The notes: generated by a model not told the origin, from the letters alone. A stretch of 64,000 nucleotides of DNA from Moraxella sp. K1664 (GCF_039693965.1 NZ_CP155576.1:62001-126000); one strand, 5' to 3'; shown: positions 37,265-47,490, counted from the stretch's first letter. A program made the numbers and translations.

Positions 37265-38161
37265 ATGAAACAACTTCTAAACCCCCTTATCATCGCCCTA
37301 TCTCTTTTGCCCTTATCTGCTTTGGCGTGTGAAACGCCAAAGGTATCAGGGTATGATTTTGTTGATTGTTTAAAAGATAATTTGGCAATCGTAGAACAAA
37401 ATGGCAAATACGGTTTTATTGATAAAACAGGTAAAGTGGTTACCCCTGTTCAATATGATTATGTTTGGAGCTTTTCAGAGGGCTTGGCAAGTGTGGAGCA
37501 AAACGGCAAATGGGGGTTTATTGATAAAACAGGAAAAATAGTTATTCCCATGCAATATGATTTTGTTTGGAATTTTTCAGAAGGTTTGGCAAGAGTGGAG
37601 CAAAATGATAAATACGGTTATATTGATAAAACAGGTGATGTGATTATTCCCATTCAATATGATTTTATTGAAAGATTTACAGAGAACGTGGCAAGAGCAA
37701 GACAAAACGGTAAATATGGGGTTATTGACACAGCAGGAAAAATAATCCTTCCCTTTGAGTATGATTTTATTTGGCATTTTTCAGAAGGTTTGGCATTCGT
37801 ACAAAAAAATGAAAAATTGGGAGCTGCTAATAAAACAGGCAGAATTGTTATTCCCATTCAATACGATTTTGCTGACAGATTTGCAGAAGATTTGGCAAAA
37901 GTAAAACAAAATAATAAATGGGGATATATTGATAAAACAGGCAAAGTGGTTATTCCCTTTCAATATGATTGGGCATGGGATTTTTCAGACGGTTTGGCAG
38001 GAGTAAAACAGAATGGCAAATGGGGTTTTATAGATAAGTCAGGAAACATGGTCATGCCTGCTATCTATGATATGGTTCAAAGTTTTGAAAATGGCAATAC
38101 CTTAGTAATACTAAACGGCGAAGCGTTTTATATAGACAAAACAGGCAAACGCCTAGACTAG
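37265..38161 (+). CDS. Secreted WG-repeat protein, tandem copy 3
   Basis: The longest of the three: 298 residues, with the same type of signal peptide (LLNPLIIALSLLPLSALAC) and about nine WG repeats such as NGKYGFIDKTGKVVTPVQYD and NNKWGYIDKTGKVVIPFQYD. One repeat is altered (NEKLGAANKTGRIVIPIQYD). It ends AFYIDKTGKRLD. The last repeat (GNMVMPAIYDMVQSFENGN) diverges, as in the other copies, marking a capping unit. No terminator is evident between it and the argS promoter region. Confidence 0.82.
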   Translation: MKQLLNPLIIALSLLPLSALACETPKVSGYDFVDCLKDNLAIVEQNGKYGFIDKTGKVVTPVQYDYVWSFSEGLASVEQNGKWGFIDKTGKIVIPMQYDFVWNFSEGLARVEQNDKYGYIDKTGDVIIPIQYDFIERFTENVARARQNGKYGVIDTAGKIILPFEYDFIWHFSEGLAFVQKNEKLGAANKTGRIVIPIQYDFADRFAEDLAKVKQNNKWGYIDKTGKVVIPFQYDWAWDFSDGLAGVKQNGKWGFIDKSGNMVMPAIYDMVQSFENGNTLVILNGEAFYIDKTGKRLD

Positions 38162-38255
38162 TCCCCCAAGCGGTTTTGTGATGATTTTCCCCAAATCGCT
38201 AAATTTCTAGTATAATAACCCGTTTTAAGTTTTAACATCACTTTTAAGAGCCGTC

Positions 38256-39995
38256 ATGACTATCCAATCCCTACTTCACACCCACCTACAAACCGCCATG
38301 ATAAACGCAGGGGCAGATACAGGTACTGACCCCGTCATCAAGCAATCAGGCAAGCCCCAATTTGGCGACTACCAAGCCAATGGCGTGATGAGCGTTGCCA
38401 AAAAACTTGGCACCAACCCACGAGAATTTGCCCAAAAAGTGCTTGATGAGTTGGCAAACAGCCAAGCCTTAGACGGCATTGCCGACAAATTAGAAATCGC
38501 AGGGCCGGGCTTTATCAACATCTTTCTTGACAAAGAATTTCTTGCCAAGTCTGCCCACACCGCCCGCACGTCCGACCGCTTGGGCATTACGTCCGACCAC
38601 ACCGAGACGGTTGTCATTGATTATTCATCGCCAAACGTTGCCAAAGAGATGCACGTTGGGCATTTGCGTTCTACCATTATTGGCGACAGCTCGGTGCGTG
38701 TGCTTGAATTTTTGGGCGACACCGTCATTCGTGCCAACCATGTGGGCGACTGGGGAACGCAGTTTGGTATGCTCATCGCCTACCTTGAAAAAATGCAAAA
38801 CGAAAACGCCTCCGACATGGAGCTATCCGACCTAGAAGCCTTTTATCGTGATGCCAAAGCGACTTATGACAATGATGAAGCCTTTGCCGAAAAAGCTCGT
38901 GGCTATGTGGTCAAGCTCCAAAGTGGCGATGAGTATTGTCTTGCCATGTGGCAAAAACTCGTTGCCATTACCATGAGCCAAAACCAAGCCAGTTACGAAC
39001 GCCTAAACGTAACCCTAACAGACAAAGACATCATGGGCGAAAGCCTATATAACCCCATGCTCCCCGACATCGTCAAAACCCTAAAAGAAAAAGGCGTGGC
39101 GGTAGAAGATGACGGAGCGACCGTGGTGTATCTGCCTGAATTTAAAAACAAAGAAGGCGAGCCATTGGGTATCATCATTCAGAAAAAAGACGGCGGATTT
39201 TTGTACACCACCACCGACATCGCCGCCGCAAGCTACCGCTATCACACTTTGCACGCTGACCGTGCCATTGTCTATTCTGACACTCGTCAAGCCCAGCACA
39301 TGGCACAGGCGTGGGCGATTGCACGGCTTGGCGGATTTGTGCCTGATACGTTCAAATTAGAACATCACAATTTTGGCATGATGCTTGGCAAAGACGGCAA
39401 ACCGTTCAAAACTCGCACAGGCGGTACGGTCAAACTTGCCGACCTGCTTGATGAGGCGGTTGCCCGTGCCACCGTCTTGATAGACAGCAAAAACCCAGAC
39501 GTAACTGCCGATGAGCGGACGGCACTCATTGATGCGGTTGCCATTGGGGCGGTCAAATATGCCGACCTATCCAAGCACCGCACGACCGATTATGTGTTTG
39601 ATTGGGACAGTATGCTCAACTTTGAAGGCAACACCGCCCCTTATATGCAGTACGCTTACACCCGTGTGCGTTCTATTTTTGCCAAAGCAGGGGTAAATCC
39701 TGACACGCTAACTGGCGAGATTGTCATCACGGACGATAAAGAGCGAGCGTTGGCGGTCAAATTATTGCAATTTGAAGAAGCCCTACGCCAAGTCGCCAAA
39801 GACGGTACGCCCCATGTGTTGTGTGGCTATCTGTATGAATTAGCAGGAATTTTTTCATCGTTTTATGAAGCCTGCCCGATACTGTCGGCAGATGACGACA
39901 TCAAAAACAGCCGTCTGCAATTGGCGGATTTGACCGCCAAGACCTTAAAAACGGGGTTGGATTTACTCGGTATTAAGACGGTTGAGAAAATGTAA
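38256..39995 (+). CDS. argS: Arginyl-tRNA synthetase
   Basis: A 579-residue class I synthetase. The N-terminal additional domain opens [19 protein letters not shown]. The HIGH-type motif [12 protein letters not shown] is at residues 133-144. [11 protein letters not shown] precedes it, and [20 protein letters not shown] is in the later part of the catalytic region. The C-terminal DALR anticodon domain ([20 protein letters not shown]) ends the protein. It charges tRNA-Arg. A TATAAT at 38211-38216 is a probable -10 box. The gene marks the left border of the accessory region carrying the Wadjet operon. Confidence 0.97.
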   Translation: MTIQSLLHTHLQTAMINAGADTGTDPVIKQSGKPQFGDYQANGVMSVAKKLGTNPREFAQKVLDELANSQALDGIADKLEIAGPGFINIFLDKEFLAKSAHTARTSDRLGITSDHTETVVIDYSSPNVAKEMHVGHLRSTIIGDSSVRVLEFLGDTVIRANHVGDWGTQFGMLIAYLEKMQNENASDMELSDLEAFYRDAKATYDNDEAFAEKARGYVVKLQSGDEYCLAMWQKLVAITMSQNQASYERLNVTLTDKDIMGESLYNPMLPDIVKTLKEKGVAVEDDGATVVYLPEFKNKEGEPLGIIIQKKDGGFLYTTTDIAAASYRYHTLHADRAIVYSDTRQAQHMAQAWAIARLGGFVPDTFKLEHHNFGMMLGKDGKPFKTRTGGTVKLADLLDEAVARATVLIDSKNPDVTADERTALIDAVAIGAVKYADLSKHRTTDYVFDWDSMLNFEGNTAPYMQYAYTRVRSIFAKAGVNPDTLTGEIVITDDKERALAVKLLQFEEALRQVAKDGTPHVLCGYLYELAGIFSSFYEACPILSADDDIKNSRLQLADLTAKTLKTGLDLLGIKTVEKM

Positions 39996-40077
39996 TTGAT
40001 AAAATCACGATTGCCATTGGGATTGTCCTAATGGCGATTTTTTAAATTGGGAAAACCATGTTTGACAAATTTGGCAA

Positions 40078-40225
40078 TATTATACTCAATTCACATCAAA
40101 ATTATACAAAAAACCGTTCACCCTGAGCTTGTCGAAGGGTAACGGTTTTTCCTTATCATGTGGTTCGACAAGCTCACCACGAACGGAAAACCTTTGTTGC
40201 ATTTTGAATAGAATTTGCTATAGCA
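40078..40225. repeat. Palindromic repeat element next to the ASCH gene
   Basis: The core AAAAACCGTT (about 40109) pairs with AACGGTTTTT (40141-40150) around CACCCTGAGCTTGTCGAAGG, followed by GTTCGACAAGCTCACCACG. The outer flanks form imperfect inverted arms (TATACTCAATTCACATCAAA against TATAGCAAATTCTATTCAAA). The inner module resembles 18689-18800. The element replaces the expected 5' end of the ASCH gene. Confidence 0.65.
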
Positions 40226-40620
40226 CCGACAATTTAGACATTACCGCCCTGCCCCATTGGTCATTTGGCGACAGTCCACAAATGGCGGATGAGCTTATAG
40301 GGCTTGTCCTAGACGGCAAAAAGCGAGCTACTTGCACCGCCCTGCATTGGCATTTGGACGAGCCAGTTTGCCCTGTTGGTAGCCTGCAAGTCATCACAGA
40401 CGGACAAAACCGCCCACGCTGTGTTATCCAAAACACCGCCCAATTCATCATTCGCTTTTGTGATGTGGATGAAAAGTTGGCACGTCAAGAAGGTGAAGGG
40501 GATTTGTCGCTTGATTTTTGGCGGACGGCTCATCAAGAATTTTTTGAGCGGTTTGGGGTATTTGATGATAAAATGTGGCTGTTGTTTGAGACTTTTGATG
40601 TCATAGAAATCCTTGATTAG
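40204..40620 (+). pseudogene. ASCH-domain protein with 5' end replaced by a repeat
   Basis: From about 40240 the frame reads a good ASCH domain: HWSFGDSPQMADELIGLVLDG, KKRATCTALHW, PVGSLQVITDGQNRPRCVIQ, and EGDLSLDFWRTAHQEFF. ASCH (YqfB-like) domains are PUA-related and bind nucleotides or RNA. The usual N-terminal 20-30 residues and an ATG with RBS are missing. Upstream codons come from the palindromic element, and the best starts are TTG at 40204 or an internal ATG at 40284. Truncation by the element is the simplest reading; a working TTG start is possible. Confidence 0.6.
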
Positions 40621-40623
40621 CCA

Positions 40624-40669
40624 TTGCAAAATCATGCAATCATGCTATGATAATAAATCATTTATTATC
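40624..40669 (+). promoter_or_regulatory. Promoter and perfect palindromic operator of the jet operon
   Basis: TTGCAA, 16 bases, TATGAT (40646-40651) form the promoter. GATAATAAAT-C-ATTTATTATC (40649-40669) is a perfect 10-1-10 palindrome that starts in the -10 box and covers the expected start site, ending 9 bases before the jetA ATG. A repressor site is likely; the transcript could also fold over the start region. Confidence 0.7.
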
Positions 40670-40677
40670 CGCTTATC

Positions 40678-42180
40678 ATGAATACGCCCACTTTAACGCT
40701 ATCACGCCGTTATCATTTATTACGCCAAAGAAATGACACATGGCGATTATTAACCGCCAAACGTGCTCCTATTATTTTGGCATGTGCCGAACAATTATTC
40801 ATGAGCCAAAATCAAACGCCCACCATGGATATGGCGGTGCAGTTATTAACCAATTGCTTTAATGAATTTATTCATGACAAGGAATTGATTGATAAAGACC
40901 CACGCACATTAGCCAAACAAGAATGGAGAGATTGGCTAAAACGTGGCTTAATCATAGAAAGAGATAATGAAGTTTTTGCAACCGATGCCCTGCAAAAAGC
41001 CATTTATTTTATCAAAGGCTTAGAAGATGATACCGTCATGACTTCTACGGCGTCAAGATTACAAACCGTCCAATCAGAAATAGAAAAAGCCTATATTCGC
41101 CTAAATCCCAATCAACAAGAAAGAGAACAATATCTCAAAAAACAAATAGACCTATTACATCAAGAATTAGCCAATGTTAAAAACGGCGATTTTGAATTAT
41201 TAGATACGCATTCATCCAAAGAAATGCTCCAAAATATCTATGAACTTGCCATGAGTCTATATCATGATTTTCGCCGTGTGGAAGATTCTTATCGGCAAAT
41301 GGATAAAGAACTAAGAGAAAAAGTCATTCGTGAACAATATCATCGTGGGCAGGTAATTCACACGTTATTGGATTATCATGATGAACTAATTAGCACGCCA
41401 GAAGGTCGGGTATTTCAAGGATTTAATCATGCTCTGCAACACAATCATATTGACGAACTCAATCATCAAATAAAACAACTGGTAGCATATAGCATTAGCC
41501 AAGATAGCCTAACACCCACTCAATTATTCAATTTATCCACGCTAATTAGCTCTTTAAATAAAGAAGCCAGTCAAGTCATTCGTGCCAAACAAAATATGGA
41601 AAAAGACGTTAGAAGTTTTATCCAAACAGACTTGGCAACCGAACATCACAGGGTCGGCGATTTATTAAATCAAATATTTAAAGAAGCTCTCAATATAGAT
41701 TGGCAAGATAATAGCATCAAACACACGCCAAGTCATCTACCACCCATTGCCATTGAGTTAAATAAAATTGCCAGTATTGAGCGTTTTTTAATTCATGAAT
41801 ATAAAACAGATGACAATCATCAATTAAATCTAGATAATCAAAGCATTGATTTAAACAGCGTAGATTCATCATTTTGGCAAGCCTTGGACGGATTAGACAG
41901 GCAAGATTGGTTTGATAAAACCAAAGCCTTATTATCCCAATCAGATAAGCCCTTATCCATTGCTGATTTACACCAACAATTACCCATACCTGATAATTAC
42001 GATTTAGAAGCGATTGCTTTATGGATTGAAATGGCGTGTCGCACATCATCCATATCGGACACTTATGAATATATTATTCTAAAACGCAATACAAATCATG
42101 ATGAATTATGGCAATTTAAAGTACCTGTTATCGCCTTGCAAAAGCACCATTTTGATGAATTATCATTAGATGATATTTAA
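40678..42180 (+). CDS. jetA: Wadjet anti-plasmid system subunit JetA (DUF3375, kleisin-like)
   Basis: A 500-residue DUF3375 protein. The opening LSRRYHLLRQRNDTWRLLTA and WLKRGLIIERDNEVFATDALQ are typical of JetA. The middle is helical and coiled-coil-like, and the C-terminal winged-helix-like part has LSIADLHQQLPIPDNYDLEA. In Wadjet type I, JetA is the MukF-like kleisin that bridges the JetC ATPase heads and binds JetB; the complex extrudes loops on plasmid DNA. It is first in a four-gene operon, with a promoter directly upstream and a 12-base gap to jetB. Confidence 0.9.
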   Translation: MNTPTLTLSRRYHLLRQRNDTWRLLTAKRAPIILACAEQLFMSQNQTPTMDMAVQLLTNCFNEFIHDKELIDKDPRTLAKQEWRDWLKRGLIIERDNEVFATDALQKAIYFIKGLEDDTVMTSTASRLQTVQSEIEKAYIRLNPNQQEREQYLKKQIDLLHQELANVKNGDFELLDTHSSKEMLQNIYELAMSLYHDFRRVEDSYRQMDKELREKVIREQYHRGQVIHTLLDYHDELISTPEGRVFQGFNHALQHNHIDELNHQIKQLVAYSISQDSLTPTQLFNLSTLISSLNKEASQVIRAKQNMEKDVRSFIQTDLATEHHRVGDLLNQIFKEALNIDWQDNSIKHTPSHLPPIAIELNKIASIERFLIHEYKTDDNHQLNLDNQSIDLNSVDSSFWQALDGLDRQDWFDKTKALLSQSDKPLSIADLHQQLPIPDNYDLEAIALWIEMACRTSSISDTYEYIILKRNTNHDELWQFKVPVIALQKHHFDELSLDDI

Positions 42181-42192
42181 AAAAGGATTATT

Positions 42193-42888
42193 ATGGATAC
42201 GCAATTTCTTTATGATACCAACCAAACCTTAAAAAATGCCATCCAAGATTTATTAAAACATGGCTATATAGAAAAACATCAAAAGCCCAATATTTATCAA
42301 CAGCTATTTGGCAATATAGACTTTATCAATGCTTATTTGTCCATCATGGATTTATCAATGCACATTGACGATATTCGTGGTGTTATTTATGTTGGTGTCT
42401 ATCAAAAAATTTATGATATCATTATTGATGATACGACAAATCATGAAACTCATGATGAAAATAACCATGATGACAATCCAGTTAATAATAGACATAGCCC
42501 AATATCGTCTTATGATGAAATGTGGTCGCACCCTTTTATTCGCCGTCAAAGATTAACCTTGCACCAGTCTTTATTAATGGCGATTTTAAGAAAAAAATTT
42601 GTGGAAATAGAAAGTCAAAGCGGTGTTGGTACAAATACAGTTTGGGCAGATTTTGATGACCTAAAAAACCAATATTTTTCTTATATTATCCATAGTGGCA
42701 GTGAAAAAAGTGATGATGATTCTTTAAAACGCTTATTATCCCAATTAAAAGACTATGGCATTATTGGCGATATGGACGAACAAGGCAAAATTATCATTCG
42801 CCCCCTAATCGCCCATTTGGCAAATCCTGAAAATCTTGGTCAATTTTTAATGCAATTAAAAAATCTAAATGGAGCATATGATGAATAA
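42193..42888 (+). CDS. jetB: Wadjet anti-plasmid system subunit JetB (DUF4194, KITE-like)
   Basis: A 231-residue DUF4194 protein. It has a winged-helix plan (LKNAIQDLLKHGYIEKHQ, HPFIRRQRLTLHQSLLMAIL, LLSQLKDYGIIGDMDEQGKI). JetB is the MukE-like subunit of the Wadjet complex. A His/Asp/Asn-rich insert (about residues 83-105) separates the two halves and looks like a disordered loop. AAAAGGATT precedes the ATG, and the last codons overlap the start of jetC, consistent with co-translation. Confidence 0.88.
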   Translation: MDTQFLYDTNQTLKNAIQDLLKHGYIEKHQKPNIYQQLFGNIDFINAYLSIMDLSMHIDDIRGVIYVGVYQKIYDIIIDDTTNHETHDENNHDDNPVNNRHSPISSYDEMWSHPFIRRQRLTLHQSLLMAILRKKFVEIESQSGVGTNTVWADFDDLKNQYFSYIIHSGSEKSDDDSLKRLLSQLKDYGIIGDMDEQGKIIIRPLIAHLANPENLGQFLMQLKNLNGAYDE

Positions 42889-45800
42889 TGGCAGTTATTT
42901 TTTACATCAAATAGATGTCTATAATTGGGGCGGTTTTTATGGATTGCACACCGCTCATATTGATAAAGAAGGCACGGCGATTATTGGGCAAACAGGCAGT
43001 GGCAAAACCACACTCATTGATGCCTTGATGACTTTATTAGTTGCCAAGCCTTATTACAATCTTGCGTCCACAGGCGGACATGAGAGCGATAGGGATTTGA
43101 TGAGTTATATTCGTGGCATTGCCAATCCAGATGATAAAGACGACACCAATCGCACAGGCAAAACCATAACAGCAATTCGTGCTTATTTTTATCCCATTAA
43201 GACAGATTTATCAACACAAATTTATCAGCAAGAGTTATTTGGCGATAATACTTTTGTTAGTCAAAACCAACCAAAAAATACCGTCCAACTAACTGCCATT
43301 TTTTGGATAGACAGTAATAGCAATCATGCCAAAGACAGAAATGATTTATGGATATTTTCTCATGATGATTTTTCTTTAAAAGACTACATTCAAGAATTTC
43401 ATCAAAGTGGCAAACGTGGCTTTAAGGCATGGATTAAAAATCATGACAATATTCATGTATTTGACAGCAAAAGCAGTTATTTATCAAAAGTCCAAAACTT
43501 TTTTGATGTATCAGACAATGCCTTTAAATTATTAAATCGCACCGTGGGCTTAAAGCAATTAAACAGCATTGATGAGATATTTCGTGAATTGGTATTAGAC
43601 GATGAGTCTTTATTTGAAAAGGCTAATGACATCATCACGCAATTTGATGATTTAAGTCAAATACGCCAAGATGTACAAACCGCCAAAAAACAACAACAAT
43701 CTTTATTGCCACTTAGAAATCTACAAAAACAGTGGCAAGAAAATGACAATCAAATAACGCACATTAATGCTTTGATTGATTATTTGCCCATTTGGTATAA
43801 CTATCACGCTCATGGTATTTATGATAACATTCAAAAAGAACTAAAAATAGATAATGAGCAATTAAAAATAACACTAAATCACGCCGAACAAGAAAAAGAA
43901 AATACCAAACAACAAAAAGAGTTATTGCAGAGCCAATATTATCAAAAAGGCGGTAATGACATTACTCATCTAAAAAGACAGATAGAGCAAACCAAAAAAG
44001 ACCTTGATAAAACTTCTAAATATCATAAGCAATATCTCTCGCTTATTCGTTATTTTGGTTTGACTTATCAAGACAGCCAACAAGACTTTTTGAAAAATAA
44101 AGAGCAATTAGCCAATATCCAAGAACAAATTCGTCAAAACATTGACAATACAACCCAAGAATTGCATGAAATCGGTGCAAAAAGACACTCTCATCAAAAT
44201 GACATCACAAACATCAACGCACAATTAAATGAAGCCAAAAAACAAACATCTAATATTCCCTTAGAATTTATCAAATTTAAAGAGAGCCTTGCCGAGCATT
44301 TAAATATCGCTTGTGATGAATTGTATTATTTGGCAGAATTGATAGAAGTGCAAGACAAAGCATGGCAAGGGGCGATTGAGCGAGCCATAGGCAGTCATCG
44401 CCTAAGATTATTTGTGCCAGAACATCTCACACAATCAGCATTGGCATGGGTAAATCATCGCCAAAACCGCTTGCACGTGCGTTTATTTAGTGCCACAAAT
44501 ACACCCACTCACAAAGAGATATTTCATGACAGCTTTATTTATAAATTAACCATTAAAGACAACCATTTGTCATTATCAGTATTTCATGTATTGACTGACA
44601 TTGATAGGCATTGTGTGAATGATACCAATGCCCTGCAACATACCCCACACGCCATGACCAAAGAAGGCTTGATGTCCAATAAAAAACATTATTTTGACAA
44701 ACAAGACCAAAAATCCCTAAAAGATGATTGGCTAACAGGATTTGATAATAAAAATTTGGTTCATCAATTAAGCACTAAATTAAAACAATCAACTGATGAA
44801 TACAAAATAGCCGATCAACAATATCAGAATTTATCCGATGCAATCAAAGAATTAAATGATAAAGAGCGAAGCATTATATTATTAAAAGACATGGCATTTG
44901 ATGATATTGATGTTATTTCATTATCAAACACACTTAATAATCTCAATCGTCATTATCAAGAATTAACCAAACCCGATAGCGATTTGGCAAAATTAATTAG
45001 ACAAATTGATGACTTAGACCATGAAATTAACAACCAAGAAAATCTAATTACAGACATCACGGTAGAGTTAAAAGAAAATGAAAAAGACATCAAAAAATAC
45101 ACCCAAGAGATTGATAAAATTAGCCATTTCTTTAATAACATCAATATGAAAGAAATCATCACTCACAAAAACTTTATCACCTTAAAAGAGTATTGCCCGC
45201 CAATCAATAAAGACAATATTCACAATATTGACAAGGAAAGATTGGCATCTTATGAAAAACTAAATCATCAAAAAGACGATTATCAACGCCAAAAAAATGA
45301 ATATGAAAAAAGCATTGTCTCACAAATGGGAAAAGCCAAAAATGCAGATACAGGCAGTCTTAGCGAATGTGGCACACAGATGATTGATTTGCCTGAGTAT
45401 TTGACACGGCTTGATTATTTAGAAAGCGAAGGCTTGCCCACTCAGGAGAAAAAGTTTAATGAATATCTGGTATCGTCATCTACCGACAGCGTAGGACAAT
45501 TATTAAAAGCCATTGAATATCAAGTTGGCGACATCAAAGAGCGTATTGACAAATTAAATCATGTATTAAAAAGTGTGGATTTTGATAAAAATAAATATTT
45601 AAGATTAAATACTAAGCCTGTTATTCATCAGTCTTTATTAGAATTTGAGCAAGCCAAAAAGAAATTGGAAGGTTTTTATTTAAACATCAAAACTGATAAT
45701 ACCGAAGGGCATTATTTAGCCCTAAAACAGCTCATTGATTTATTAAGTCAAGCCGTGGATAAAAAACACACGTTATCGGCACGCTCTTTATTGGATGCAC

Positions 45801-46228
45801 GGTTTAGATTGCAGTTTTCTATTTCGGTCATGTCCAGAATGGATGATACTGAATTGAGCAGTTTTGTTGGCTCACAGCGTGGCAGTGGCGGTGAAAAAGA
45901 AATCATCGCCAGTTATGTTTTAACCGCATCTTTAAGTTATGCTCTAAACCCAAAAGGCATGAGCCTACCTACATTCTCCACCATTATTTTGGATGAAGCC
46001 TTTTCAAAAAGCTCGCAAGTGGTTGCAGGGCGTATTGTGAATGCAATTTGGGCATTTGGCTTACATCCTTTATTTGTTACACCAAATAAAGAAATGCGAC
46101 TATTAAGACAATATACCAAAAGTGCGATATTGGTACACAGATTGGGTAAATATGCCAGTATTCAAAGTTATTCTTGGGAGCGATTACAACAAGAAGCCGA
46201 TAAAATAAATCAGGAAAAACAATCATGA
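42881..46228 (+). CDS. jetC: Wadjet anti-plasmid system ATPase JetC (MukB/SbcC-like)
   Basis: About 1115 residues. Walker A (GQTGSGKTT) lies near residue 35. Two long coiled-coil arms flank a hinge region around residues 470-620. The C-terminal head has the ABC signature GSGGEKE near residue 1001 and Walker B TIILDEAF near 1035. It is the SMC-like motor of Wadjet. The frame is open from 42869; I favour the ATG at 42881, six bases after GGAG. The start overlaps jetB and the end overlaps jetD by four bases. Composition is A+T-rich compared with argS and hslR. Confidence 0.92.
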   Translation: MNNGSYFLHQIDVYNWGGFYGLHTAHIDKEGTAIIGQTGSGKTTLIDALMTLLVAKPYYNLASTGGHESDRDLMSYIRGIANPDDKDDTNRTGKTITAIRAYFYPIKTDLSTQIYQQELFGDNTFVSQNQPKNTVQLTAIFWIDSNSNHAKDRNDLWIFSHDDFSLKDYIQEFHQSGKRGFKAWIKNHDNIHVFDSKSSYLSKVQNFFDVSDNAFKLLNRTVGLKQLNSIDEIFRELVLDDESLFEKANDIITQFDDLSQIRQDVQTAKKQQQSLLPLRNLQKQWQENDNQITHINALIDYLPIWYNYHAHGIYDNIQKELKIDNEQLKITLNHAEQEKENTKQQKELLQSQYYQKGGNDITHLKRQIEQTKKDLDKTSKYHKQYLSLIRYFGLTYQDSQQDFLKNKEQLANIQEQIRQNIDNTTQELHEIGAKRHSHQNDITNINAQLNEAKKQTSNIPLEFIKFKESLAEHLNIACDELYYLAELIEVQDKAWQGAIERAIGSHRLRLFVPEHLTQSALAWVNHRQNRLHVRLFSATNTPTHKEIFHDSFIYKLTIKDNHLSLSVFHVLTDIDRHCVNDTNALQHTPHAMTKEGLMSNKKHYFDKQDQKSLKDDWLTGFDNKNLVHQLSTKLKQSTDEYKIADQQYQNLSDAIKELNDKERSIILLKDMAFDDIDVISLSNTLNNLNRHYQELTKPDSDLAKLIRQIDDLDHEINNQENLITDITVELKENEKDIKKYTQEIDKISHFFNNINMKEIITHKNFITLKEYCPPINKDNIHNIDKERLASYEKLNHQKDDYQRQKNEYEKSIVSQMGKAKNADTGSLSECGTQMIDLPEYLTRLDYLESEGLPTQEKKFNEYLVSSSTDSVGQLLKAIEYQVGDIKERIDKLNHVLKSVDFDKNKYLRLNTKPVIHQSLLEFEQAKKKLEGFYLNIKTDNTEGHYLALKQLIDLLSQAVDKKHTLSARSLLDARFRLQFSISVMSRMDDTELSSFVGSQRGSGGEKEIIASYVLTASLSYALNPKGMSLPTFSTIILDEAFSKSSQVVAGRIVNAIWAFGLHPLFVTPNKEMRLLRQYTKSAILVHRLGKYASIQSYSWERLQQEADKINQEKQS

Positions 46229-47490
46229 CACGTTTAAAAAGCCCTGATGATATTATCAATATTCTGCACAAAGATTGGCAAAATAAATCCAAAAGAATAG
46301 ACGGACTATTAAATCATCATTATCCCATAACCATCAAGATTGGTACGCCAACCGCCAATGATTTAAAAAATCATTTGGCTATGGTGCGTGAGCATTTTAT
46401 CATATGGCATAATTTTGAAAAAGAAATCTTAAATCATGGCAATATCGCACTTATTTGGCAAAATAAAAAATATCAATCCTTAGGCAATGTAGATTATCCT
46501 GATTATCTACAACTTAATTCTTATCAAGACTGGCTTTTTTTATTAAAAACAAGACAGACAGAAACCGCCAAACAATTATCATGGGTAATTGATTTATTAG
46601 AACACGAATATATCAAACATCATTTATCTAAACATGATGATTTAACCTTTCATCAATTAACCTTAATCATCACTTCTGATAAATACTATGATGAATCCGT
46701 GGACACCATGGTTAGCATTATTATTTTAGCAAAATATCTTGACAAACATATCATGGCAGGATATTCATTAAGAAGTTTTGACATCAATACCATTATCAAT
46801 CGTTGTGCAGAATCCGAAAAACATTATCTTTACAAAAGTCATTTTGACAGTAAATTTTTTGAGCGTTATACTTATCTATTTGAGCAATTATTGGAATTAA
46901 GATTTGCCAATGAAGTAAAAAGCGTGGGTCTTGCCCATTTTTTGGGCGTGGATAATAACACCCATTGGCTGTTATTATCCGAATGCTGTGATGAGCCTTT
47001 GTATTTGCCATTTTCACAGATTTATGCTCCCCACCATGAATTAGACCCTGATAAAATTATTTGCGATAATATTTTAATCGTTGAAAATAAACACAGTCTA
47101 AAACAATTGCCAACACTAAAAAATACATTGGTGATATTAGGAGCAGGCAATAATCTATCATGGTTAAAAAATAAATCATGGCAACACAAAAAACTCTATT
47201 ATTGGGGCGATATAGACACATGGGGCATGGCGATATTGGCAAAAGCACAAACTTACCAATCTCATATTACACCCATATTAATGAATCACGATATATTAAA
47301 TGCCCATCGCCATAAAATCGTTCCCGAACCAAAAAGCATAGAAAATATACCAACAGGATTAAATGATGTACAGTTGGCATTATTTCATCATCTCAAAAAC
47401 AATCAAATACGCCTTGAACAAGAATTTATTGAGCTTGATTATGTACGCTCTACAATGATAGAATTGGGACTGCATCTTAGGGCGTGTTAA
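46225..47490 (+). CDS. jetD: Wadjet anti-plasmid nuclease JetD (DUF3322/DUF2220)
   Basis: A 421-residue protein with the JetD architecture: an N-terminal DUF3322 region (LNHHYPITIKIGTPTANDLK and following) and a C-terminal DUF2220 Toprim-like domain with YYWGDIDTWGMAILAKAQTY near residue 328, where the DxD acidic pair binds metal. JetD is the nuclease that cuts the plasmid once the JetABC motor stalls. It starts in a four-base overlap with jetC. The last codons (Arg-Ala-Cys) and the TAA come from the terminal repeat of a MITE inserted at its 3' end, so its natural C-terminus has been altered by a few residues. Confidence 0.9.
   Translation: MTRLKSPDDIINILHKDWQNKSKRIDGLLNHHYPITIKIGTPTANDLKNHLAMVREHFIIWHNFEKEILNHGNIALIWQNKKYQSLGNVDYPDYLQLNSYQDWLFLLKTRQTETAKQLSWVIDLLEHEYIKHHLSKHDDLTFHQLTLIITSDKYYDESVDTMVSIIILAKYLDKHIMAGYSLRSFDINTIINRCAESEKHYLYKSHFDSKFFERYTYLFEQLLELRFANEVKSVGLAHFLGVDNNTHWLLLSECCDEPLYLPFSQIYAPHHELDPDKIICDNILIVENKHSLKQLPTLKNTLVILGAGNNLSWLKNKSWQHKKLYYWGDIDTWGMAILAKAQTYQSHITPILMNHDILNAHRHKIVPEPKSIENIPTGLNDVQLALFHHLKNNQIRLEQEFIELDYVRSTMIELGLHLRAC

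Noticed and set aside
36063-37963. Regularly spaced repeats that could be mistaken for a CRISPR array
   Set aside because: They are in-frame WG repeats of secreted proteins with about 69-base periods, without unique spacers.
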